Origin: JBIOXB01 sp050732395
GTDB lineage: Bacteria; Zhuqueibacterota; Zhuqueibacteria; Zhuqueibacterales; Zhuqueibacteraceae
Direction of reading: 5' to 3'
Length of the DNA stretch: 64,000 nucleotides
NCBI GenBank assembly: GCA_050732395.1
Contig: JBOHQX010000332.1
Span: forward strand, 8,020-72,019
Shown here piece after piece: positions 8,026-17,080 of this stretch (its first letter is position 1; each line of letters begins with the position of its first letter). Both the position numbers and the translations under genes were made by a program. Below the pieces are notes generated by a model. The model did no database searches and had not been told where the DNA came from. It worked only from the letters and a program-made list of their open reading frames with translations.

Positions 8026-9666
8026 ATGAAAACCTGGCATTTCTTCGAGATTTGGCTGTGGCAAATTCAACCTCAAACGGGAACACGGTATTCTAGCAGA
8101 GTTTGGTTATCCCAACTATTGGGAGCGATTTGCCTTTTGTCCATTTACTCCTGCAGCAGCTACAATCCCACCGCTTCGAATATAGGAAACGCCTCGTTCT
8201 TGCCCGCGCCAACAAATATGAGCGCTACGACTGGCACGGTGTTCGTCGACCTTGCCTGGCAATTCAATGACGTTAGCCGAGTCAAGGAGTTTCGAGTTTA
8301 TCGCCGAGGGCAAAGAACGCCGACATTCAGTCGAATCGCGTCGACCAAGGCTCTGCAGTACCGTGACAACCTGGTGGCGAGCGATTCAGTTTATTTTTAT
8401 CGCGTGGCTGCCGTCGGCTCCGCCAATCTGGAAGGAGCGCCTTCTGAAATCATATCAGCCACTCCTGGAATCTATAGCCTCAAGTTGTCCGGAGGTTCAA
8501 AGTACACGAACCGGCGGAGCGTGCTCATTGCCATCTCGGCGCCACAAAATACGGCGCTTATGCTTATCGCTAATGATTCATCTTTTACCAATGCAAGCTG
8601 GGAGAGCTTTGCCACGCAGCGTGCATGGGATTTGACCTTGGGAGACGGGCGAAAGATCGTTTATGCAAAGTTTCGCAGCGCCGCCGGTCAAGAAACCTCC
8701 AAGCCCGTGCAGGCCGAAATCATTTTGGACTCGGTCGCCGGAATCAAGTTCGTGCAAGAGAACAGCCAGGGTCGCAATCTGAAGCCGGGAGAAAGGCTGC
8801 ACCTGTCGCTGAATGCCGGTGAAGCGCAAGGCAATGCCACGGCCGACCTGGTCGATCTTTCGAATACCACCAGCGGTCGAGTACTTGGCATTCGGCTCTA
8901 TGATGATGGCACGAATGGGGATCAAACCTCCGCCGACGGGATATATGAAACGGATTATCTGATCGGGCCCGGCCTGGAAGTTCTTAATGCCTACGTCTAT
9001 GGTCATTTTACCGATGTTGCCGGCAATGTTGCGCCTACGGCCACGGCCTCGGGTCGTGTGACGATTCAGTTGCCGCCCACGGCCGTGATTTTGTATGAAC
9101 CGACCACGCTCGTCAACGATGCCACTGCTCTCAGCCTGCGTTGGACGCGAAATTCGGATACCGACTTCTTTTCGTATCAGATACGGCGCTCTCGTGATGC
9201 GGTGGTATCCTTGTCCTCTGTGCTCGTGCGGGAATTCAACAGCGTTCAGAGCACAACACACACTGACACAAATCTCGATCCCGGAACCAGGTATTACTAC
9301 CGGTTATATGTTTTCGATACGGCCGGTAACAGCACGGGCAGCAATATTGTACAAGCTACGACTCCAGCGAACGAATCCCCGCAGCCGGTGAGCCTGTCGC
9401 AGCCGGTGTCGGACCCGGCCGCAACGGCCTTGACTTTGACCTGGTCGTCGAGCGCGGAAACCGATTTTGGCAGCTATCGCCTGTATCGTTCGGGTTCTTC
9501 CCCAGTCGATACCACTTCAGCGCCAGTAACGGTTATCAACAGCGCTGGGACCACCCAGTATCGCGACGCAAGCGTGCTTGCGAATACCACATACTATTAT
9601 CGCGTCTTTGTGTATGACAAATACGGACTCTCTGCCGGCAGCAATGAAGTGCAAGGCCGGCCGTGA
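8026..9666 (+). CDS. Fibronectin type III repeat lipoprotein
   Basis: 546 residues. The N-terminus has a hydrophobic stretch ending in 'SIYSC', a probable lipobox with Cys about residue 43, so outer-membrane or surface lipoprotein attachment is likely. One FnIII domain lies near 60-148 and two near 350-447 and 455-546 (recurring 'YYYRVFVYD', 'YYYRLYVFD'). A middle region (about 150-345) resembles other beta-sandwich surface modules. No catalytic motif is seen. It probably has a structural or binding role at the cell surface; the link with the EPS genes is by position only. Confidence 0.75.
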   Translation: MKTWHFFEIWLWQIQPQTGTRYSSRVWLSQLLGAICLLSIYSCSSYNPTASNIGNASFLPAPTNMSATTGTVFVDLAWQFNDVSRVKEFRVYRRGQRTPTFSRIASTKALQYRDNLVASDSVYFYRVAAVGSANLEGAPSEIISATPGIYSLKLSGGSKYTNRRSVLIAISAPQNTALMLIANDSSFTNASWESFATQRAWDLTLGDGRKIVYAKFRSAAGQETSKPVQAEIILDSVAGIKFVQENSQGRNLKPGERLHLSLNAGEAQGNATADLVDLSNTTSGRVLGIRLYDDGTNGDQTSADGIYETDYLIGPGLEVLNAYVYGHFTDVAGNVAPTATASGRVTIQLPPTAVILYEPTTLVNDATALSLRWTRNSDTDFFSYQIRRSRDAVVSLSSVLVREFNSVQSTTHTDTNLDPGTRYYYRLYVFDTAGNSTGSNIVQATTPANESPQPVSLSQPVSDPAATALTLTWSSSAETDFGSYRLYRSGSSPVDTTSAPVTVINSAGTTQYRDASVLANTTYYYRVFVYDKYGLSAGSNEVQGRP

Positions 9667-9795
9667 CTTGGAGTCCGTCCCAATGCCTGCTTCTGTCATG
9701 CAGAAAGCATCCCGCAAGGGCCTTTCGGCTTGGTAAATTCGGCACTCAGGCCTGAACAAGATTTGACTCGTAACAAATTCACAGGTTAGGATCAA

Positions 9796-10647
9796 ATGCT
9801 ACCTCAATCAAAAACCGGCCTTTTCTTTTGGACCTGGAAACAAACTTTGCAGAGTTGGCGAAAGCCCATTACGCTCCTGCCTTTGGGTTTATACGCGACT
9901 CTGCAGATCGTGCTCTTGGTCGCCTTGGTTTTCTATATGTATCCACCTTTTTCCTTAGTCTTTTTGCCCCTGCACCGCATGTTATTTGGCGAAACAGCTT
10001 TGCACTATCCTAACAACTTCATCGTTCTGCCCAATCTCTTTGATCTTTTGAATATTGCGTTGAGCGGAATAATAGGTATCATCGTCATCGGCTATTCGAC
10101 GCTGCTGTTCTTTACGGGAGGCGACCGGCACGCAGTGAAGGAGAGCGGCGGCTCGATTTCGAGGCGTTACGTGCATCTTTTAGCGGCCTGGGCAGTCGAA
10201 ACCGGGCTCATGCTTTTCATCATCTTTGCTTCGGCTCGTCTGGCGGTGATGTATCCCTCAATTAAACTATACCTTGTTGCATTTCGCGTACTCCTGGCTA
10301 TGTGCATCAGTGCTGCATTTGCCTTTGCCACGGCTCTCATCTTGATTGAGAAAAAACCGTTCTGGCAGGCACTGCTGCAAAGCGCCAGAATGTTCGGCAG
10401 TTATGCACTGGTATTGGTGCTGCTGGTCGGGATACCGGCCCTCATTCACCTGCCCCTGCAGTTTATTCTGTCGAACTCAGCCATGATCGTGCGCAAGCTC
10501 AACCCGGAAGTCATCGCTTTCTTAGTTGGTGCCGGGGTAGTAGCTTCCATGGTGTCAAATTATTTTACCATTGGAACGGTAACCCATCTCTATCGCGCCA
10601 TTGGAGATCATGACGATGCGCTGCCGATGAACGCGAAAACTCGATAA
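9796..10647 (+). CDS. Hypothetical membrane protein, about six helices
   Basis: 283 residues with hydrophobic helices near 25-50, 85-110, 130-155, 160-185, 200-225 and 240-262, and a charged C-terminus. A possible ribosome binding site (AGGA) lies just before the ATG. The layout resembles generic integral membrane proteins of unknown function. I checked it for exosortase motifs (a conserved Cys, Arg and His in membrane helices) and found none. The position between a surface lipoprotein and a TPR lipoprotein suggests an envelope-related job. Confidence 0.6.
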   Translation: MLPQSKTGLFFWTWKQTLQSWRKPITLLPLGLYATLQIVLLVALVFYMYPPFSLVFLPLHRMLFGETALHYPNNFIVLPNLFDLLNIALSGIIGIIVIGYSTLLFFTGGDRHAVKESGGSISRRYVHLLAAWAVETGLMLFIIFASARLAVMYPSIKLYLVAFRVLLAMCISAAFAFATALILIEKKPFWQALLQSARMFGSYALVLVLLVGIPALIHLPLQFILSNSAMIVRKLNPEVIAFLVGAGVVASMVSNYFTIGTVTHLYRAIGDHDDALPMNAKTR

Positions 10648-10666
10648 TAAAGCTGGATGCTTATTT

Positions 10667-12172
10667 ATGCGAAGGTCTCTTCATTTCCCTGCCCGGCTGA
10701 ATACGATGGGCTCTTTTGTCTGCTGCGTTCTGCTCGCGAGCTTTACCGCCTGCATGAATGACCAAACGACGCAGCGGCAATTTGAAATCGAAAAGGTGTT
10801 CTTCCGGGCCCAAAAGGCTACGGACAGAATCATGATCAATCCGCGTATCGCGGCCTCGACTGACTATTCCGAGGCGACTTCCTTGTATCGCCGGGTTGTT
10901 CGTGAGGCCGGCGAGTTGCCGGACAATCCCTGGCTGAATGGCCTGTGCAAACGTAGCCTGGGGAGCATGGCCCAGCTCGAGATCATGCAGGAGCATGTGG
11001 AGGCCGCAGTTGAGGTGTATCAAGAGATACTGAAGCGTTATCCTGCGGATGATGAAATCTCCCTGGCCGCACGGCTGGGCCTGGCCTCGCTTTACGAGCG
11101 CAGCTTTTCCTATCGCGACGCAGTTGAAAATTACGCCGTACTCCTGCCAACGCTCGTTGCGAAGATCGATCCCGAGAATCCGCAGAGCTATTTACTCGCG
11201 ATTCCATCCCAGTATGCGCGCCTGCACCGGCTGGAAGCAGACCGCAACCGGGCTGTCGGTGCCTATGAGCACGCGGCTGCGACCTACGAGCAGATCATTC
11301 ACCGCTGGCCGAATTCGAAAGCTGCGATTCAGGCGACCAATCTGCTGCTCACGATTTTAGCGGATCTGCAAAAATGGGATCGGCTCAGCACCGTGCTCGA
11401 CGAGCAAATCAAGAAACACCAGCGGTCGGAAGATCTGCCGCAGTTCCTCTTCTTGAAAGCGCAGTTGATGCACAATCGGCTGAATAACCCCGAGGTCGCG
11501 CTGAGCCTCCTGCAAGGCCTCCTGGCGAGCTATCCCGACCATGAGATCGCACCCAGTGCCCGTCTCGAGATAGCATTGATCTACATGGAAAGAGGGCATT
11601 ACGATAAAGCGCGGGAGCTGCTGGCGGCAATCACTCAAAAGTACCGTGATCGACCCGCACTCGCAGCCCATGCGCACGAGCAAATCGCCCGCAGTTTTGA
11701 GCTGCAGGGGAACTGGGAACAGGCGCTGAATGATTATCGCTGGCTGGCGAAACAGTACGAGGGCCAGCCCGCGGCGTTGACCGCTCCCCTTCAAATTGCC
11801 CGTTATTATACCGAGCACAACAACCCGGTGCTGGCAGAAAAAGCTTACACTGAGGCCGTGGAATACTATCAGGGGCTTATCAACAAGTATCCCAAATCAA
11901 TGCTCGCCGCTCTGGCGCAAGAACAGATCGCGAACTGTTTCATTGTTCAAAAAAAATGGCAGGAGGCGGTTACCGCCACTTCCAAAATCGCACAAGTATT
12001 GGACAATAACGTCGGCCACATCAGCACGTATCTGCTTTTGGGCAGAATCTATGAAACTACAAATCAGCGCGAGCTTGCGACGAAAGTCTACCGGGAATTC
12101 ATTAAGCAATTTCCCCAGCATCCTCTCGTCGGCATGCTCGAAGAGAGGGTCCGTCGCTTAACCAGTTCTTAA
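10667..12172 (+). CDS. TPR-repeat lipoprotein
   Basis: 501 residues with a signal sequence and probable lipobox 'SFTAC' (Cys about residue 29). The rest is almost entirely tetratricopeptide-like helix pairs ('AAVEVYQEILKRYP', 'AAATYEQIIHRWPNS', 'ALNDYRWLAKQYEGQ', 'ATKVYREFIKQFPQHP'), about ten repeats. TPR solenoids hold protein complexes together. In EPS loci, TPR lipoproteins often accompany the outer-membrane export machinery, for example PelB/AlgK-like proteins. Here that is inferred from position only. The stop is three bases before the candidate TTG start of the next gene. Confidence 0.75.
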   Translation: MRRSLHFPARLNTMGSFVCCVLLASFTACMNDQTTQRQFEIEKVFFRAQKATDRIMINPRIAASTDYSEATSLYRRVVREAGELPDNPWLNGLCKRSLGSMAQLEIMQEHVEAAVEVYQEILKRYPADDEISLAARLGLASLYERSFSYRDAVENYAVLLPTLVAKIDPENPQSYLLAIPSQYARLHRLEADRNRAVGAYEHAAATYEQIIHRWPNSKAAIQATNLLLTILADLQKWDRLSTVLDEQIKKHQRSEDLPQFLFLKAQLMHNRLNNPEVALSLLQGLLASYPDHEIAPSARLEIALIYMERGHYDKARELLAAITQKYRDRPALAAHAHEQIARSFELQGNWEQALNDYRWLAKQYEGQPAALTAPLQIARYYTEHNNPVLAEKAYTEAVEYYQGLINKYPKSMLAALAQEQIANCFIVQKKWQEAVTATSKIAQVLDNNVGHISTYLLLGRIYETTNQRELATKVYREFIKQFPQHPLVGMLEERVRRLTSS

Positions 12173-12180
12173 TCTTGCAG

Positions 12181-14451
12181 ATGCGTTCGGCTCTTCTCAT
12201 TACAACACTCCTGGCTGTATTCTCCGCCTCGCTCTTGTTGACGAGATTGTGGCGGGCACGCATACGTGTGCGTCAACAGGCAACTTTGACGATCATCACC
12301 GTTCTCTTTTTACTTTTTCAGTTGATTCTCCTTTTTCTGCTCTTGTCGCGCGAAATAGATGCACGGAGAATTGCGTTACAGGGCATGGGAATGCTCCTGC
12401 TCATTCTGTTGTTCACTTGCATTTGGATAGCAAGACCGCTTTGCTTGGAGCAGTCGAGCAGGCGATGGTTGAGTATTGCCGGCTTGATTTCTGGATTGGG
12501 CTTGGGACTTATCCATTTTCGCACCGGATTTTTTTTGTTGATGGAGAGCGGAGGACATGCGGTCGAGATCGAATTTACACCCGGCGGTAAATACCTATTG
12601 GCATTCATGATCGTTGGCAGTTTGCTGCTTTTCAGTAAATTCGACGTCATCAGCACTACCCTATCCGAGCGCCTGGGACGTCGCGCGACGCCAATCACGG
12701 TTACGTTCTTCATGACTACCGGTGCCATGACGGTGCTATGTAGCGACTTCCTGGTTTATGGCCACATGAGAAGTCTCTACGGCGCAAGTCTCCAACTCCT
12801 CCTGGCAATGCTCTGCCTCGTGCTTGCTCGGGGAGTGAAATACCTGCCGGCTCAAACAGCCGAGCCCACTCTTTCCAAAATGCGGGTTACCCAATTTTTC
12901 TCATCCGAAGTGTTGATCTTCGGTGGGGCTTATCTCATCATTTGCGGGCTTCTGATAAAGTTGGCGATACTGCTGGGAGGCTCCTGGCATCAGTTCGTTT
13001 CCTCCCTGGCCGCCATCGGCGTGCTGGTATTGGCCCTGCTCCTGATCAGCGGGACCTCGATACGCGAACGCTGGACCGGTTTTCTTGAGCGTACTTTATT
13101 CCCTCGCAAGTACGACTTTCGCACGGAACTGCAAAGCCTGACTGGCGCCATTTCCACCGCTTCGACTGCGGAACAGCTTTTTGGGGAAATCTGCGGATCT
13201 CTGAGAGAAACTTTCTCCACCAGGCGCGTGTGTTTGTTGGTCCAAGAGGACGAAGCGCCTACGCTTCGGCCATACACCATGCAAGAAGATGGAGCCCTGC
13301 AGAGCCATGCGTACACGATTGTGTTGACCGAGGCCCAGAAAGCATGGACGGAAAGAATTAACCACTGTTTTTCACCCAAGAATCTGCTCGCGTTGCAAGA
13401 GCCCAATCATGAGAGCGGCGCCTTAAGAGCATTTCTCGGAGCCTACGAATACGAGCTGGGCTCTGGGCTCCATGCCGGCCAGTGTTTGGTCGGCTTTGTA
13501 TTTCTTGGCGGTCGTGACCGCAGCGCCCCCTTCTCCATGGAAGATAAGCTGTTGCTCGAGACTCTCATTCCCGCTATCAGCATCTCCATTCACAGCGCGC
13601 AATTACAGCAACGGATGTTGCTCGCGCAGCAGATGGAATCCATTCATCGTGTGGTCTCGTTTATCATGCACGATCTACGCAATGCAGTTTCAACGCTGTC
13701 CTTACTCGCCCGCAACGCCAGACAGCACATTGATAGACGGGATTTTCGCATTGACTTTATCGCCACCTTGGCTCGTCTCTCCGAGGAAATGCAGCATCTG
13801 ATGAACAGACTGTCGGTGGTAAAAAGCGGGGGCGAGTTGCGAGTTCGCGATGAATGTGATGTCAGCCAGTTGCTCTCCGAGGCACTTCTGGATTTGCAGC
13901 TTCCCAGCGAGATCGAGCTGGTCACTGAGATTTCTTCCATGCCGGCGGCGTTTTGGGATCAAAGGCAAATCCGCGTCGTCTTGCGCAACCTTCTCGGCAA
14001 CGCGGTTGAGGCAATGCCGGCGGGCGGAGTGCTCAAGGTCAGCGCACGCCAGGAGGGCGCCGAGATTGTCATGACCATAACCGACACCGGTATCGGGATA
14101 TCGGATGACTTCATACGAAAATCTCTGTTCAAACCGAATCACTCGACGAAGTCCAAGGGCCTTGGCATCGGTCTCTATCAATCGCGTGAGATTGTTCTCG
14201 CGCACAAGGGCAGGATTCAAGTGCAAAGTGAAGTTGGCAAGGGCAGCGTCTTCCAAATTCGATTGCCCTATGGGATCGATAACCAGGCCTCCAAGCAACT
14301 CGTGGAGGAAACAGCCGGCAAGATCCAACTACTGCAGCAACAGGCGGCGGACGGACAAGAGCGGAGAGAATTCATGAATTTGAACCCTGCGCGGGTGATC
14401 TGCGGTTTTCCAAACAACTTGACCACGTCCCTCGCTCCATCTTTTGTCTGA
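12181..14451 (+). CDS. prsK: PrsK-type membrane sensor histidine kinase
   Basis: About 756 residues. The first 300 hold roughly eight to nine membrane helices, followed by a GAF-like domain (about 310-470). A dimerisation/phosphoacceptor segment contains His497 in 'FIMHDLRNAVS', and an ATPase domain carries 'NLLGNAVEAMP', 'DTGIGI' and 'KGLGIGLYQS'. This architecture and the 'HDLRN' H-box match PrsK, the kinase of exosortase A/PEP-CTERM loci. It should phosphorylate the regulator encoded next. The signal sensed is unknown. The ATG at 12181 is preferred over the TTG at 12175, with little difference. Confidence 0.88.
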   Translation: MRSALLITTLLAVFSASLLLTRLWRARIRVRQQATLTIITVLFLLFQLILLFLLLSREIDARRIALQGMGMLLLILLFTCIWIARPLCLEQSSRRWLSIAGLISGLGLGLIHFRTGFFLLMESGGHAVEIEFTPGGKYLLAFMIVGSLLLFSKFDVISTTLSERLGRRATPITVTFFMTTGAMTVLCSDFLVYGHMRSLYGASLQLLLAMLCLVLARGVKYLPAQTAEPTLSKMRVTQFFSSEVLIFGGAYLIICGLLIKLAILLGGSWHQFVSSLAAIGVLVLALLLISGTSIRERWTGFLERTLFPRKYDFRTELQSLTGAISTASTAEQLFGEICGSLRETFSTRRVCLLVQEDEAPTLRPYTMQEDGALQSHAYTIVLTEAQKAWTERINHCFSPKNLLALQEPNHESGALRAFLGAYEYELGSGLHAGQCLVGFVFLGGRDRSAPFSMEDKLLLETLIPAISISIHSAQLQQRMLLAQQMESIHRVVSFIMHDLRNAVSTLSLLARNARQHIDRRDFRIDFIATLARLSEEMQHLMNRLSVVKSGGELRVRDECDVSQLLSEALLDLQLPSEIELVTEISSMPAAFWDQRQIRVVLRNLLGNAVEAMPAGGVLKVSARQEGAEIVMTITDTGIGISDDFIRKSLFKPNHSTKSKGLGIGLYQSREIVLAHKGRIQVQSEVGKGSVFQIRLPYGIDNQASKQLVEETAGKIQLLQQQAADGQERREFMNLNPARVICGFPNNLTTSLAPSFV

Positions 14452-14639
14452 TTGCACAAATTCAAATCAGAATCCGCTGGCGGTTTCTCATTTGTTGGGC
14501 AAGAAACTTCACGAGTGCTGACCTGCGATGGTAAATCGAAAGTCTGGCATCAACGCACTTCTTGGAGCGACAGGCGAGGGCCGAAGAGTAACAATTGCTC
14601 GATCCAATCCCCTATGTGGACCTGCTTTAAACTACAACG

Positions 14640-16034
14640 ATGAACGACGCCAAGGACAAGCGCTCCACACTCCTAATCGCCGATGATGACGAAATGCTCT
14701 GCCGGCAGTTGAGCTGGGCACTACAGGATTCATTCGAAATCAGAATGTCGCACAGCCCGCGCCAGATTCTTGAATGCTGCGCACAAAACCGCCCCGATCT
14801 GGTTCTGCTCGATCTCAATTTCACCAATGCGATCACGGACGGCAAGGAAGGAATCGAGCTGGCGCAAGAAATCATGAGCAAACATGGGCCCATCAAAGTC
14901 ATCGTTATGACCGGAAATCAAGAGCGTGAAGTCGCAAAACAGGCGCTTCATGCAGGCGCTCATGACCATCTGCTGAAGCCCATTGATCCTGATGAGCTCA
15001 CCATCGTGCTGAAGCGCGCCGAATTTCAGTTGCAACTGGAAAAAGAGAGTCATTCAAACGCCAGAAGCTACGATGCTGTTCCCTCCTCGTCCAGTGAAGA
15101 AGGTCTTGTAGGATGGTCGCGGGAAATAAAATCGGTCCTGGCCACGGCCAAAAAGGTCAGCCAAATTGACGCCACCGTCCTGATTACCGGTGAAAGCGGC
15201 ACGGGCAAGGAATTGATCGCCCGCATGATTCATCGCCAAAGTCCCCGCCATGACCAGCAATTCGTGGCGATCAATTGTGGCGCTATTCCTGAGGCCTTGC
15301 TGGAAAGTGAACTTTTTGGCCACGAAAAAGGCGCATTTACCGGCGCGGTCTCCCAGCGTAAAGGCAAATTCGAAAGCGGAGACAAAGGCACGATTTTTCT
15401 GGATGAGATTGGTGAGCTTTCCGCGACTCTACAGGTGAAGGTCTTGCGGTTTCTGCAAGATCACACGATCGAACGCGTCGGCGGCAACGTCTCCCTGCGA
15501 TTGGACGTTCGTATCATCGCCGCCACCAATAGGAAGCTTCAGGACGAGATCAAGAAGTCGAATTTCCGCGAGGATCTTTATTACCGCCTGAACGTTATCG
15601 CCATTGAAGTGCCGCCGTTGCGCGCCCGAGGGGAGGACGTGGATTTGCTCGCACATCATTTCCTGCACAAATTCTCCCAACAGTATGACAAGCCGATTCG
15701 GGCTTTTTCCCCACAGGCGCTGAAGGTCATTCGGGAATATAACTGGCCCGGCAACGTGCGAGAGCTCGAAAACAAGGTTTGTAAGGCAGTTGTTCTTGCC
15801 CAACATAGTGTGATTCTACCGGGTGATCTTGCTCTCGATCTGAAAACGGAACCCGAGAAGGAAACACTGCAGAGCTCCATCGATCAGGTGGAACGCGAGA
15901 AGCTGACAAGTGTTTTAAGGCGGCACAAGGGTGTCGTCACGCACGCGGCTAAAGAGCTGGGCGTCAATCGCGTGACGTTTTATGGCCTGCTCAAAAAGCA
16001 TCGCTTGGATGCTCACGCTTATAAAAGCATCTAG
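14640..16034 (+). CDS. prsR: PrsR-type sigma-54 response regulator
   Basis: 464 residues. The receiver domain (1-130) has acidic residues at 15-17, phosphoacceptor Asp58 and the conserved 'KPID' lysine. The sigma-54 activator ATPase (about 155-385) has Walker A 'GESGTGKE' (184-191), the sigma-54 contact loop 'GAFTGA' (231-236) and 'GTIFLDEIGE'. A Fis-type helix-turn-helix ends the protein ('AAKELGVNRVTFYGLLKK'). The domain order and its kinase neighbour fit PrsR, the PEP-CTERM-locus regulator that switches on sigma-54 promoters. A candidate target promoter lies at 49418-49433. The 188-base gap upstream has no clear site. Confidence 0.92.
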   Translation: MNDAKDKRSTLLIADDDEMLCRQLSWALQDSFEIRMSHSPRQILECCAQNRPDLVLLDLNFTNAITDGKEGIELAQEIMSKHGPIKVIVMTGNQEREVAKQALHAGAHDHLLKPIDPDELTIVLKRAEFQLQLEKESHSNARSYDAVPSSSSEEGLVGWSREIKSVLATAKKVSQIDATVLITGESGTGKELIARMIHRQSPRHDQQFVAINCGAIPEALLESELFGHEKGAFTGAVSQRKGKFESGDKGTIFLDEIGELSATLQVKVLRFLQDHTIERVGGNVSLRLDVRIIAATNRKLQDEIKKSNFREDLYYRLNVIAIEVPPLRARGEDVDLLAHHFLHKFSQQYDKPIRAFSPQALKVIREYNWPGNVRELENKVCKAVVLAQHSVILPGDLALDLKTEPEKETLQSSIDQVEREKLTSVLRRHKGVVTHAAKELGVNRVTFYGLLKKHRLDAHAYKSI

Positions 16035-16044
16035 AGAGATATCA

Positions 16045-17061
16045 GTGACCTACCATAGAGTGGCTGTAAATTTGAAGCGTGAGGGAATATATAGAACAGT
16101 CCGGCACCTGATTCTGGCAACAGCGATCTCCTTGAGCCTCGTGCTTCCCTGCCTGGCTCAGACTGCTAAGCGACCGGCGGAGTACATCCTTGGAAAGGGA
16201 GATTTGCTCTCCATTTCATTTTGGCAGAGGCCTGAGCTCAATTCAGATACCAGGGTCGATGCAGCGGGCGCTATTGAGCTGCCTCTCATCGGCTCGATTC
16301 CGGCAGCAGGATCGACTTTGAGCCAGTTGCGAGATGAGGTGCTGAATCGGGTCACGCTTGTTGACATTCGGATCACGCAGGTCTCCATCGTCGTCCGCGA
16401 ATACGCCAGCAATGTGGTCTATGTGACCGGCAGCGTCTTGAGCCCGGGAAAGCTCATGTTCGAAACCATACCCAACCTGTGGCAGATCATTCTGGAGGCC
16501 GGCGGGCCTCAACCGACTGCGAAGCTCAATGAGGTCGCCATTACCCGCGGACGGGGAGCTGAAGCGGGCAAAACGATCCAGGTTAACCTCGAAAGTGCAC
16601 TCAACAGAGGAGATATTTCTGCACTTCCCGCGGTCTATCCCGGAGACAACGTGAATGTTCCAGGTGTTATGGCGCCAACCGGAGCGGCAACTCTCCCGTC
16701 CTCAGTATCAGATGATCGCAAAGTTGTCCACGTGTTTGGCCAGGTGGTGACTCCTGGCATCTTCGATTACAAGCCTGAGATGAGCTTGTTTGATGCCATT
16801 GTGCTTGCCGGCGGCCCCAATCCAACGGCAAATTTGAAAAAGGTTCAACTGTTTTTCCGAGGGCAACGGCAGGCTGAAGTCGCCATCATTGACGTCGAGC
16901 GATACATGCACCGGTCAACGCCGCTGCCGCCTTTGTTGCATCCCGGCGACGCGATTTATGTCCCTCCCAAAAGACAGCTTTCACCCTTTCTCTCAGAGTC
17001 GATTCGCATCATATTCACTTCGAGTGTAAGTCTCCTCCTGGTCCTACTGCTCCAACAATAG
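16045..17061 (+). CDS. Polysaccharide export outer-membrane protein (Wza-like, SLBB domains)
   Basis: 338 residues from the GTG at 16045, which has an AGAGAG ribosome binding site; the longer frame from 15982 overlaps prsR and is unlikely. A signal peptide (1-39, ending 'PCLAQ') leads to a polysaccharide export domain ('YILGKGDLLSISFWQRPEL'). Two SLBB domains follow (about 130-205 and 230-310; 'VTGSVLSPGKLMFE' and 'VFGQVVTPGIFDYKPEM'), then a hydrophobic C-terminal segment. Such proteins form the export channel or periplasmic conduit together with the chain-length protein encoded next. Confidence 0.9.
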   Translation: MTYHRVAVNLKREGIYRTVRHLILATAISLSLVLPCLAQTAKRPAEYILGKGDLLSISFWQRPELNSDTRVDAAGAIELPLIGSIPAAGSTLSQLRDEVLNRVTLVDIRITQVSIVVREYASNVVYVTGSVLSPGKLMFETIPNLWQIILEAGGPQPTAKLNEVAITRGRGAEAGKTIQVNLESALNRGDISALPAVYPGDNVNVPGVMAPTGAATLPSSVSDDRKVVHVFGQVVTPGIFDYKPEMSLFDAIVLAGGPNPTANLKKVQLFFRGQRQAEVAIIDVERYMHRSTPLPPLLHPGDAIYVPPKRQLSPFLSESIRIIFTSSVSLLLVLLLQQ

Positions 17062-17080
17062 CTCGCGACAAAACAAAGAC

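Noticed and set aside
9796..10647. Possible exosortase
   Set aside because: It is a six-helix membrane protein in an EPS locus, but the conserved Cys, Arg and His residues of exosortases are not present. The same holds for the membrane protein at 1200-2105.
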